Source of the DNA: Meandrina meandrites
Lineage: Eukaryota > Cnidaria > Anthozoa > Scleractinia > Meandrinidae
NCBI GenBank assembly: GCA_963693305.1
Contig: OY855905.1
Span: 942,701 to 1,006,700 of the forward strand
DNA length: 64,000 bases
Direction of reading: 5' to 3'
Positions 1 to 11,600 of this stretch are shown piece after piece. The notes beneath the pieces were generated by a model, which saw only the letters and a list, made by a program, of their open reading frames with translations, was not told where the DNA came from and searched no databases. Both the position numbers and the translations under genes were made by a program. Every line of letters starts with the position of its first letter. The stretch's first letter is position 1.

Positions 1-5
1 GTGTG

Positions 6-297
6 AACATTCAATATCGATTGAATTGAAAATGGGGCACGTCATCTGAAAGAGCATCCAAAAATTAGTAAATCCACCAAATTTGATGGTTATTGGTTTA
101 AACACAAAGGCATGGTACACTTTTAAAATAAGAGAGCTTAGTATGGATTGGAGGACACCTGTCCCTCCAATTCATACTAAGTGTGCCATGCCTTTGGGTT
201 TAAACCAATAATCATCAAATTTGGTGAATTTACTAATTTTTGGATGCTCTTTCAGATGACATGCCCCATTTGTAAATTTAATCGATATTGAATGTTT
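6..297. repeat. Palindromic foldback element (MITE-like)
   Basis: The left arm, starting near AACATTCAATATCGA, is mirrored by the right arm ending ATCGATATTGAATGTTT. The complementarity runs through almost the whole segment, leaving only a short centre near 150. There is no reading frame of note. This is the structure of a non-autonomous inverted-repeat transposon. Confidence 0.75.
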
Positions 298-707
298 GTA
301 CCGAAGAGAAAATATGCTCGTACCCAGTCCCCTGCTCATTTAGAACATGGCTAATTATCCAACTTCACTCAAAAACAGTGGAATCCCAATTTTTCAAATC
401 TCCAAGGGAAAAAAATTGGTTAATGAAAAGAATTGGGTATTTCAAGTAATCAGGTGTAGAATTACAGGGTTTAATTGAAGGAAAGTTCGAGTAACTGGGA
501 GGTTAAAAAAATTGAGGGTTTAATAATTGTCAAGTCACGATTTCACTGCGATATGCATTATCATACCACAGTATGTCCCTGCTGACATGGGTTGGGTAGC
601 AGCTCTCGCAAGGCCTCACATGAATAGCTCGCTAACCTTTTAGGGAACAATGGAAGAAACAACAGAAACAATGCCTCTAGCCCCCAAAATAAGTTACACT
701 ACAGGAA

Positions 708-833
708 TGGATAATGCTATCCACCAGATAAATCACTATCCAGTGGATAGTGAAGTATGTTTTGTCAACACTTATCCCCTGGATAGCGATTTATCTGGTG
801 GATAGCATTGTCCACCCTTTGAACAACCAGGGC
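708..833. repeat. Short hairpin repeat, copy 1 of a dispersed family
   Basis: The arm CTATCCACCAGATAAATC is mirrored by GATTTATCTGGTGGATAG. The block GCATTGTCCACCCTTTGAA at its right side recurs at 45155-45249, so this is a dispersed family. Apart from this and the repeat at 6-297, I see nothing in 298-1414 that supports a gene. Confidence 0.7.
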
Positions 834-1414
834 CAGTAGAATTACAAGCTTATGTGAGCTGCTACACTGCTGGCTGATGCAATCCCATGGCAAAACATGC
901 AAGCTGGTGTGTGTAGGGTCCAGATAGGTTAACGTAAGCTGGTCTGAGAGAAATAATCAAGCTCAATAAAGATACAGGTCCTTTTTGGCATGTATAGCAT
1001 TATAAAAATGTATACAGCAAAATGAACACGCTCTTGGAATTTTTTCTTGTTAAATTCCAATTTCTGATTTGATCGGGAATCTGAGGGCCACAGATTTGTC
1101 AGTCGCAAGACTGTTATGTGCAACCATCGTTAAACAAAGTCAACTTATTTTACTTATTTAGTTGTGGTCTGCTGCTAATTAGGCTGTTCCAATTCTTGTC
1201 CTTTGGAGGTATCCTTCCAACAACAATGGCGTGTTTCTTTTCATGCTTGGTACTTGAAGATTTACAGGCAAACTCAAAGGTGGTAAGATTGAACTTCAAT
1301 TCCTGCGAGTGATTTACATTTTGTAACAGCTTCCTGCATGTCTCTAGTCAATAGTTATACATTATATTGATGTTATCTTGTCTTTCATTTTCTTGTTCAC
1401 TGTAGAACAGTTGT

Positions 1415-2307
1415 TCAGTCCCACTTGCTTTTAACACGTCTGTTGTTTTGTACTGATGTTGAGACTGACGTTGTTGTCTGTCCTTCTCCTCCAGTTGAAT
1501 TCATGTATCCCAGGAACAGTAAACATCCAACAATAGCTACAGATCCACCAATCATGACTACTTTGTTCTAATGAAGAGTATAAAGAACCAAAAAAAGGAA
1601 AAAAAATTAAGTTAACCAAAACTGCAAGTTTTAGTCTCCTTCAAGTTTCATTTTTTTTTAGTTCTGCAAATTGAAACAATGTAAACATTCACAATTAATA
1701 ATAATAAATTCACACATCAGAAATCTGGTGTATGACATTTGCAGACTGCAGATTGCAGGCTGCAGACTACTACACTACGATTGCTTTTTCAGCCATTTAC
1801 AGAGCAAAATAGTGTTGCCCCAAACAGCCAAAGAACAGCTTACGGCAAGCAAACAGCAGTGAAGGCTAACTGCAAGCAAACAGTAAAACTAAGCGGTTAG
1901 CCTTCACTGCTGTTTGCTTGCAGTTAGCTGTTCTTTGGCTGTTTGGGGCAACACTATTTTGCTCTGTAAATGGCTAAAAAGCAATCGTAGTCTGCAGTCT
2001 GTAAATGTCATACACCGATCAAAATCTACTCCCCCTTACAAGATCAATGTTTTATTACCTAGATGATACAAATATAATAAACTAAGCAAATAATCAACAA
2101 ATTATGAAAAAAAAATCCCAAAAATTATACAAGTTTTTGATGCTGGCTGAGCAGTGAACGAACTCTATCAACATCAAAATAGACGTGAATAAGAAATCTA
2201 ATAATTAAGCTGAGGATACTCACAGGTTTGATAAATAATTCAGGATTAATAAGACGAAAAGCTAACGTCGATTGCCTGCCACCTTTCTTTCCAGGTGAAG
2301 ACGCCAT
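1415..2307 (-). CDS. SMIM8: Small integral membrane protein 8-like (SMIM8), two coding exons
   Basis: The coding exons are 2224-2307 and 1415-1567 (minus), joined in phase 0, and give 78 residues. Exon 1 starts MASSPGKKGG and carries the block NPELFIKP just before the donor GTGAG. Exon 2 begins after an acceptor TTAG with NKVVMIGG, continues into one hydrophobic membrane segment of about 20 residues, and ends with KSKWD before the stop. From knowledge of the family, animal SMIM8 proteins share the NPELFIKP block before a single membrane span and a C-terminal SKWD, and the human protein is slightly longer. The cellular role of SMIM8 is not established. The gene is head-to-head with the TRPC gene, and its intron carries a foldback repeat (1724-2020). 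Confidence 0.82.
1724..2020. repeat. Palindromic foldback element in the SMIM8 intron
   Basis: The left arm begins near GGTGTATGACATTTGCAGA and the right arm ends near TCTGTAAATGTCATACACC. The arms are each about 140 bp, with a near-perfect match through the segment reading GCCCCAAACAGCCAAAGAAC. There is no coding potential. The structure is MITE-like. Confidence 0.75.
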
Positions 2308-2625
2308 TTTATTCAAGCCTTGTGCGAGGATCTGGGCACTAATGCTCAGTCTCTCTCCTATGGAACGCCTGCTTATTTTCGCTGTAGAACTGTCAAGCGG
2401 GAATTTATACCCACTGCACATGCAAGAATTCACAGTTCCTGCAACGGAATAATTCCCTTATTCAGCTTCTTTTTGTCATGGAAATGCTTTCTAGGGACTT
2501 TCGGAATGCAACAGATATGCATATAAATGTATTTCGCTCCGTAACGTTCCATCAAAGTGGGCAAAACTGGATGGGATCGGTTTCGGACCAAGACGTTCCA
2601 TGCGCCTCCTATTTGAAAAGTGGTG
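2308..2625. promoter_or_regulatory. Shared 5' region between SMIM8 and the TRPC gene
   Basis: Only 318 bp separate the two divergent start codons (2307 minus, 2626 plus), so both promoters or 5' UTRs must lie here or in upstream exons. No TATA box stands out. The TRPC frame has an in-frame TGA at 2614-2616, which supports ATG 2626 as its start. Confidence 0.5.
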
Positions 2626-5600
2626 ATGGCTTCGGCAAGCCTTGCGAACAGAAAATCAAAACGAAAAGATGCTCGTACACCGAGCACACTACTCGGGTAT
2701 AACGATGAGGTCGACAGCGGCGGCGTTTTTAGCGCAGAACAGCAAGAGCTTTTGGATCTTATCGAGAGACAGGATGTGAATGAGGTGAGAGAGTTCTTTG
2801 CTCGAGGGCCAGCTTTTGATGTGAGCCGAGGGGAGATAGGAAGAGTTGCTCTTCGTTTAGCTATTTACAACGAACGAGCGGACATCGTGGAGATTTTACT
2901 TGAAAATGGTGTGCGGATAGGGAGTGCTCTTTTCTCAGCCGTCATCGAAGGTTCCTTGGAATGCGTTGAGCTATTTCTCGACAAGCGTTTCTTTAGTGGA
3001 TCTAGAGGCGACATTGGGCCAACTGATCGACAAGAGGGATTCTTTATGAGCCCACTGATGTTAGCAGTTCAACTTAAAGATCACGACATCATACAGTACA
3101 TGGTTTCCAACGGGTTTAGAATAGAACATCCTGATGATTGGCAGTTGGAAAATCAACCACAGAGTGAAAACCAAGAAGAGATGCAATTCTTGCTGCATAT
3201 AAACTCTTATCGTGCTCTTGCAAATCCTATATACATGGGATATTCGTATCTTAATAACCCTGACAGTGAACACCCATTATTCACTGCGTTCACTATGCAC
3301 AAAACACTTGATCGTAAGGCCATAGTCGATCATGAATTCAAGAGAGACTACAAAGAACTCTCTGAGGGATGTGAAGAGTTTGCAGTTAGTCTTCTGGAGC
3401 AGTGCAGGACAATCCATGAAATTAAGATTTTGACAGACATTCGACGAGACACTGTAGAACATGAACTTTGTGAGACTGAAAGGCAGGAGTTTGAGTTTCA
3501 TTCAGACACAGAAGAAGCCAAAGAGCTTGCATTCCTTAACATGGCATTGAGAAACAAAAATGACAAGGTGTGTATGAATAACTTTGTTATACAGTTGCAC
3601 AAATATAATATAATATAAAAGCTATTTCCAAAAAGCATATTATTAAAAGTGACCACACAATGTACCATTTCACAGACAATCTGCATCCTAGGCATGATAC
3701 GTGTACTCAAATAGCAATTAACCAAAAACATTGCACAGAATCTCAGGCAGAATAGTCTAATGTTTAGTGTGCTGGTCTCCAGATCGAGCAGTCCAAGGTA
3801 ATAATCATTTGAGCCCTGCCCTAGGTCATGGTATTGTATTCTTCTTGTTATCCAGTCTTTGATTCAATAAAACATAAAAGTGTGTCCTTTTATTGTTTAA
3901 GCTTGTAGCTCATCCATATAGCCAGCTGAGACTCAACCTGGTGCTGCACACTGGAATTCCTGAAGTTACCTTTTGTAAAATAACATGGAGGAATAGAAAC
4001 TTCCTGAGCAAAGTGATCTACAGTGTACGTCACACCTTGCTTTTCCCGTTCCTGGCTGCCATCTACCTTTTTGCACCAACCTTACCATTGTCCATTGGCT
4101 TGGCAAATCCAGTTGTCAAATTCATCAGTCATACAGGTTCCTTTGCAGTATTTCTGGTTTTGCTTATTATCTCTGCCTTCCAAGACCACTTTCACACGAC
4201 AGTGGATACTCCAAGTGTTCTTGGTAAGATATTATTTAAGAGACAATATTTTGACATTTAGGCAGAGTGTCATAGACACACATAGGAGTTACTGGTTCTC
4301 GGACAAAAATGTAAAAAACATGTGAACAAAAAAGTTATAGCTAAAAACTCAGCTCCCACAGGTCGCTTCGTTTTTAGCAAACTTTTTTGTTCACATGTTT
4401 TTTACATTTTTCTCCGAGAACCAGTAACTCCTATGTGTGTCGCACATAAATAGAAACCGTTAAATGTGTGTCGCACATAAATAGCAAAATCAAAAGAAAC
4501 AACAAAGAAGGCTCAATAAACAAAATAAGCATCCCCAAAGTCAACAAAAAATAAAACAAATCAACAAAACGTAAAACAAAAAAACAAAGCCCCCCAAGCA
4601 CATAACAAAATAAGTAGTCCCAGAATTATTTTTTATTTAAACAATTATATGCAGTGTGTATAGGGCGATGGCGGGCACATACAATTCGTATATTTTGAAT
4701 ACAATTTATGGACCTGAAGGTGAAATAATACGTGATAGATTTAAAATAAGTCAGACAAATTTTCAAGAATGGCTTCGTGTTTGGATAATGGATATATCCG
4801 TAACAAACCCAAACAACAAAGACATTATCATGTTTAGAGACGAGAATAAAGAGAAATACATAGACTTGATACAGAATGAAATAAGAAACTTGGGAAGTAT
4901 AAAGGTGAGTTTTGGATTAAAAGTTAACTTTCAAACAGAAAGAAACGGAGAATTGCAAGAAATGTCACACTATTTCAAAGAGGACCAACCGCACGTATTC
5001 ACAGCTATAGACAGAGAACTGATAGAAGAAAAATACGAAGAATTCATGGACAGAATAAGAGGGGAAATAGAAAACTGGTCAGCGCAGGGATCGGGATGGG
5101 ATATCGAAAGCATAGAGATGGCCTACATAAACGTGGCAAAATACGTGCCATTACGCGGAGGAAGCTATTTGCCACTTCCAGCCAAACTGGCAAACAAAAA
5201 AGCAATAGTAAACGTGAAAAACAAAGACAACGAATGTCTGAAGTGGGCATTGAGAGCAGCATTATATCCACCCGAAGACGGTGTACATCCAGAAAGGCCA
5301 AGCAAATATAACCCCAAAAACGATTGGGTAAACTACGAGGGTATTGACTTCCCAACGCCGCTAAAACAAATCGACAAGCTAGAAAAACAAAACCAAAACC
5401 TGGCGATAAACGTTTTCGGATGGGAAAAAGACACCGTAATAGTGCACAGGATAAGCGAGAAAGAAAAAAGCGTAAAAAGGATAAATCTGATGCTAATCGA
5501 ATCAGGGGAGAGGCAGCACTACTGCTGGGTAAAAAGGGTAAACGCGCTGCTATTCGACAAGGCAATAAACAACAAAACATTTTACTGCATGTTCTGCTTA

Positions 5601-8600
5601 TCGCGTTTCACAAGAGCGCACGTGCTGGTGGAACACGAAAAGCACTGCAATGGTGTGAATGGGAGGCCAACAAAGATAGACATGCCGGAAGAGGGAAACA
5701 ACAACCTGACCTTTAAAAACTATTACAAACAGATGAAAGCGCCATACGTGATATACGCAGATTTTGAGGCGTTAGTAAGAAAGTTCAAAGGATGCGAGCG
5801 GGACCCAGAAAACTACAAAAACAAAAGTTACACAGAAAAGACAGAACACCATGAAGCATGCGGTTACTCATTTGTTATAGTAAGAAGCGATGGACAAGTT
5901 ACAGGACCCATTGTATACAGGGGAGAAAACGCAGTAAAATCCTTTTTGGAAAGGTTGGTAAAAGTAAAAGATAAAATAAGAGAAAACCTTGAGAAAATAA
6001 AACCCATAGCATTGACAAACAAAGATTGGTATGAATTTAAAAACGCACAAAGCTGTTACATCTGTGAAAAGAAGCTTGTAAAAGAAAACTTTTTGGATTC
6101 ATTGCCGGTCTACGCAACAGGGCACATAACAAAAAAAGAGAGATACCAGGGGCAGTACCACAAAAGGTGTTTTTACGAAGAGCAAAATTACCAAAACGAA
6201 ATTATGGAAATGATGTGTCAAAACGCAACAAAAGAAGCTGATTTTGAAATAATAAAGCTGAAAAAGCCGGATAAAGATGACAAGCAGAAAGCAAAAGAAC
6301 AAACCAACTGCTACAAATGCAAAAAGCCACTACTTCAAAAGAACTACAGGGACGCGGTAAAAGACCATTGCCATCTGACGGGTAAATACCGAGGGGCAGC
6401 GCACAGCGAATGCAACCTAAAACTAAAAATAACCCCCAAAACGCACCAGGTACCAGTTGTATTTCACAACCTGAGGGCGTACGACGCGCACCATTTGATG
6501 CAGGCAATGGCTAACCTGAATAAAGAGGTAAAATGCGTGGCTAACAACATGGAGAAGTACATAACATTTTCGGTAGATGGTCTGAGATTTATAGACAGTT
6601 TGAACTTTTTGCTTGCAAGCTTAGACTCGCTGGTAGAAGCAACGCCAAAGGAGGCACTTAAAATCACAAAATCAATATCAAACTGCAGCGATCTTCTATA
6701 CAAAAAAGGGATTTATCCATACGAATATGTGGATTCATTTGAAAAATTCACTGAAACAAGTTTGCCCTCAAAAGAAGAATTTTACAGCAGCCTAAATGAT
6801 CAACACATAAGCGAAGAAGAATACACCCACGCGAAGGAAGTATGGAAAACCTTTGATTGCAAAACATTGGGGGATTACCACGATTTGTACGTAAAAACAG
6901 ATGTGGCGCTACTAGCAGATGTGTTTGAAAATTTCCGTAAACTGTGTTTAAAGCAGTACGGTCTTGATCCAGCGCACTACTTTACATCACCAGGTCTGTC
7001 ATGGGATGCACTTTTAAAAATGACAGGAGTAAATCTCGAGCTTTTGACAGACCATGACATGCATCTTTTCGTAGAAAGAGGAATTCGAGGGGGTATCTCA
7101 ATGGTGAGCAAAAGGTACGCAAAAGCGAACAACCCTTTGCTAATGGATTATGACAAAAGCAAACCGAACAACTATATAATGTATCTGGACGCAAACAATC
7201 TGTACGGCTGGGCAATGAGCAAGCCCCTCCCCAAAAGCGGATTTAAATGGAAAAGGGTGATGCCAACTGAGGAAGAAATTTTGAACAAAAAAGAAAATGC
7301 CAAGAAAGGTTGGATACTTGAAGTTGATCTCGAATACCCATCAGAGCTGCATAAAGAACACAACAGCTACCCACTCGCGCCAGAGAAAAAGGTTGTAAAA
7401 ACAGAAAAAATGTCAGACTACCAAAACAAACTGATAAAAGACCTAAAACTGAAATTACCCAACAGCAAAAAGTTGCTACTCACTCTAGAAGATAAAAACG
7501 ATTACGTAGTACACTATGAAAATTTAAAATTTTATTTGAATCAGGGTATGAAACTGAAACGCGTAAAAAGGGCGTTAGAGTTCGATCAAGAATGCTGGAT
7601 GGAGCCCTACATCCGGATGAACACAGAATTTAGAAAGGAGGCTAAAAACAACTTTGAAAAGAACTTTTACAAACTGATGAACAACTCAGTTTTCGGTAAA
7701 ACGATGGAGAACCTGCGAAACCGGGTAGACATAAAAATCGTTCGCAGCAATGAACAGGACAAAATAAGAAAACTTGTAGCCAGCCCTCTGTACTCAAGAC
7801 ACGTAATATTCACAAACAACCTGGTGGGAATTGACATGCATAAAAGCCGCTTGTTACTCAACAAACCAGTTTACACAGGAATGACAATTCTAGATAAAAG
7901 CAAAATCCTGATGTATGACTTCTTTTACAACCACCTGAAAAAACAGTATGGAGAGAAATGTGAGCTGTTGTACACAGACACGGATAGCCTACTGCTTGAC
8001 ATAAAAACAGAAGACGTATACAAAGACATCGAAAGAAACAAGAGTTTTTATGATACGTCTGACTACCCAGAGGATCACCCACTCTTTTCAAAAGTTAACA
8101 AAAAGGTTTTGGGAAAAATGAAAGATGAGTGCGAGGGGATCCCAATATCGGAGTATGTGGGGCTAAGGTCAAAGATGTACTCGGTAATGACAGAAGGTAA
8201 AAGCGAACAGCGGATAGAAAAAATAAAGAAAGACTTTCCGGAGACGGAAATAAAAGAGTGCAGCTGCGAAGGAAAAAAAGTGCAGGCAATAATGGCAAAA
8301 GAGACAGAGTTGGTCAAAAAAATAATGGCAAAAGACGCAGAGTCGGTCAAAAAAACGGATCATCCGAAAGCAAGAGTGTCGCAATGCTGTAACATGATAA
8401 AAGTTGACGAAACAAACGTAAGAAAAGCCAAAGGGGTGAAAAAAAATGTGATAAAGAAGCAAATTAAACACGAGCAGTACAAACAGGCGTTGTTTAACAA
8501 AGAACAGATGTGGCATGGAATGAAAATGCTGCGAAGCGATGGACACGAAATTTACGGCATACATGTAAATAAAATTTCACTGTCCCCATTTGATACAAAA

Positions 8601-11600
8601 CGCTGGATATACGAAGATGGGGTAAACACAAGGGCATATGGATACAACAACCAGATAGAAGAAATGGAATCTCTATTCAGTAATATAGAAATGGATGAAA
8701 TTGAATTAACAAATACAGAAATGAAAGAAATAGAAGAAGCTTTAAAGTCGCTCGGGTGGTAATTGTGTGTTTGGAGGCACAACAAGCAGTTCTTCACGCA
8801 CGAAGCCGCGCTTGGGCCCGTCATGCAAATAGTAGAGAACGGGCTGATTCGGTTTGGTAAAAGAACGTTTAATGTTGTAAACTTTCAAAGACCAGATTGG
8901 ATCAGTGGCTCTTTTAACACCACCTTCAAGCTCGCCAGGTTGGTACAAATACCTAACATTCACAATAGAGGGGAGCTTTTTTTCGCTTTCTCCAACAGGC
9001 CTCAAATAAGGTGTGGATGGCTTTGCATAAATATTTTTTTCTTTGATGGCAACTACAGGTTTCTTGCCGATAAGGCTTGTGACTTCATTGTTCAGAGCGG
9101 CTACAACTTCAGGAAGTCTTTTTACCCACGCCGTGTACCGCTGTCCCTCAGGCATTCGCATTTCAACAGCGTACTGGTGCCCGAACAAGCGCTCAGCCAG
9201 GGTGCGGTTAAAACGTTCAACAATGGCCTGATCACGGTGAATGTCAACTCGCCCACGCCGAATATATGTTTTGTGATTTTCCATTTCTTTTGTAACAGCG
9301 CCCATGAATTCACGCCCAGGATCAACCTGCAGCAGTTCAGGCCATTTCAGAGGCGAGCGTTTGTAAATTCTCTTAAAAGCCAGGGCAACTTCATCAGAGT
9401 TTTTCGATGTCAAGGGTTCAGCTTCTTTGTAGCGGCTAGCCACGTCGACAACGGTGAGTGCATATTTAAAAACTTTGCGTCCGCGGGGTAGTTTGTCATG
9501 TGGCAAAAAAAGAAGATCCGCCTGGTGCACTTTGTTGGGTATAGGTACATCGAATTTCGGCCGAGGAATGCGCTTCGGCGCTGGGAGGAATATCTGCCAG
9601 AGTGCTTGCTTGAACAGCCACTTTTTTGCGGTTTCTTCTGGTACCTTGGCAGCTTCAGATAATTTTTTGATTGCGGCAAAACCTTTCCAGTAGCCCCCAG
9701 GGCTATAGTATGTCTTTGCGAGTTTGGCATCCATCAAAGTTGATAATATATAAGTAAGGAATTAAAAAAGTTTAAAGGAAACGAAAGGCAGCGTAGCCAA
9801 GAGCAAGAGCCCCGGCACCCACGAACATGAGTTCACCATTTTTCTGCTGCTGGCTTGGTTGATAGAAATCTGAGAACTTGGGTTCTTTGGGGGGTATCAT
9901 TTGTTTGTCAGGGTGCGCCTGGTTGTACAGTTTGAAGGCGTAGTCAGTGTTAGTAAAGTTCTGTTTGGCCTGCTCTTTTATTTGCGTGTTAGTCGCAATC
10001 CAGTCGAGAAGTTTGGTGCGGTCACGGGAGTATTTGGCATAAGCTGCTTGATACGCCTCGAGAGCTTTGTCATGTCGTACTTTTTCATCAAGTGCAGCGT
10101 CACCTCCGCCAAGTGCCTTTGCAAGATAATTGCCACCTATAAAAGCTGCAGCATTCAATATAGCTCCACCAGCCATAATCGCGATACTTGCCATTGTGAT
10201 ATATTAAAAGAGCAGAGTTTTTTCAAATCAAAATCCTGGGTAGCAACTCAGTTGCTGATACCCAAGGGGTGTGGGGTTTACCCCACTTTACATGCTGGTG
10301 GGAAGGATTTTTTGGTCCTCGAGGTACTGTTTGAGCGCAATGCTCCCTGCCATGACGGCGGTGAACTTCACGTAGTTCATAGCACTGCTGCTGGGGTCAG
10401 AAGTAAAATTCTCTTTCACAACCTTTTTTGCGACCCAGCCGATGCCGGCGGCCAAACCGGTTATAGTAGCAGCATCCATGATGGTTTTAACAAGCTTGTT
10501 GTCTGACATTATCTATCAACTTTGTTGATACGTATATAAAACATACAAAAAGTTTAAATAAAAATTAATCTGTCTCTTCTGCGTCCGTGTCCGGGTCAAA
10601 TATTGTGGCCTTCATAAGATCGCGGACTGTAAGAAAAATCTTCACATTGAAGTCGTACCATAACAGTCCGATCCCAAAAATGGCTGCGGTTGAGATAAGA
10701 ACTTGTGGAATATCAACTTTCTTCATGATATTGATACAGGTATAATATTAATTCGTAAATATTTAATCCATATGACTTAAAACTCTGGTCTGTGTCGGGC
10801 GAGCAGGTTGTAGCTCAGCACGTGCTGGCTCAGGTGTATTTTTTTTGCTGAATGCGGCCTTGAGCTCTTCACGTTTGTAATAAATACCGATCAGTGAAAC
10901 GACTATGCCGACAACACCAATCCATTGTGTGGTGCTGAGACTGCTATTATCAACTTTGCTACTTTTTAGGGTATCATCTGCAATAGTCGGTGTTGGCTCA
11001 GAAACCGGGGGATCAGCAACTGAGTTGCTACCCTTTGCCTTGTTGTTTGCTATTATGACAGCAGCCTCAGCTGCGGCTTTTTTCTGTTGTTCACGGGCTA
11101 GCCGCGTTCTTTCAGCAACCGCTTTGCCAGCAGCCACACGCTTGGGATTTTTTACGCGAGGGGCTGTAGTTGGAGTTGGAGTTGTTGCTTGCTGTGTTAT
11201 ATCGACCTGTTGTTGCGGGGTTTCGACCTTCTCGGATTGTTCGGTTGACATTATATGTTAAGCAAATAAAAAATTATTAAGCAATTATTCAGAATTTGTC
11301 TGCAAATGTTCAGTAGTTGGTGAGGAATGCTCAGGAATTTCTTCTAATTTTGCTTTGTCATTTTTCTCCAAATGCGAATTAAAATCAATGTGCTTCGCCG
11401 TTATCAAAGCAGCAGAAATAGGAGCAAGAAATTTTCCATATTTCAAAGAGAGACTGCCAACAAAATTTGTCATTTCTTTGTTAATAATGAAGTCTTCTTT
11501 TAGTTCTTTTTTCATTGCATCAACGTCATCTATTTCAATAACCATTTGCAGGCCTCTTGTCACAAGCGTAAGCAGGTTGTCAACCATGCTTTCGGTTGTC

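Noticed and set aside
4656..4667. Upstream GTG start for the polymerase (and the same at 20102 for the right-end gene)
   Set aside because: Eukaryotic translation would start at ATG 4668 and 20090, which have good context; GTG starts are not expected.
5044..5580. Long minus-strand frame (178 codons) inside the polymerase gene
   Set aside because: It is antisense to the conserved polymerase, rich in Leu/Phe/Ser/Arg from the A-rich complementary strand, and has no recognisable pattern.
8763..9491. Plus-strand frame of 242 codons over the integrase
   Set aside because: It is the shadow of the integrase gene, whose D, D, E residues are on the minus strand.
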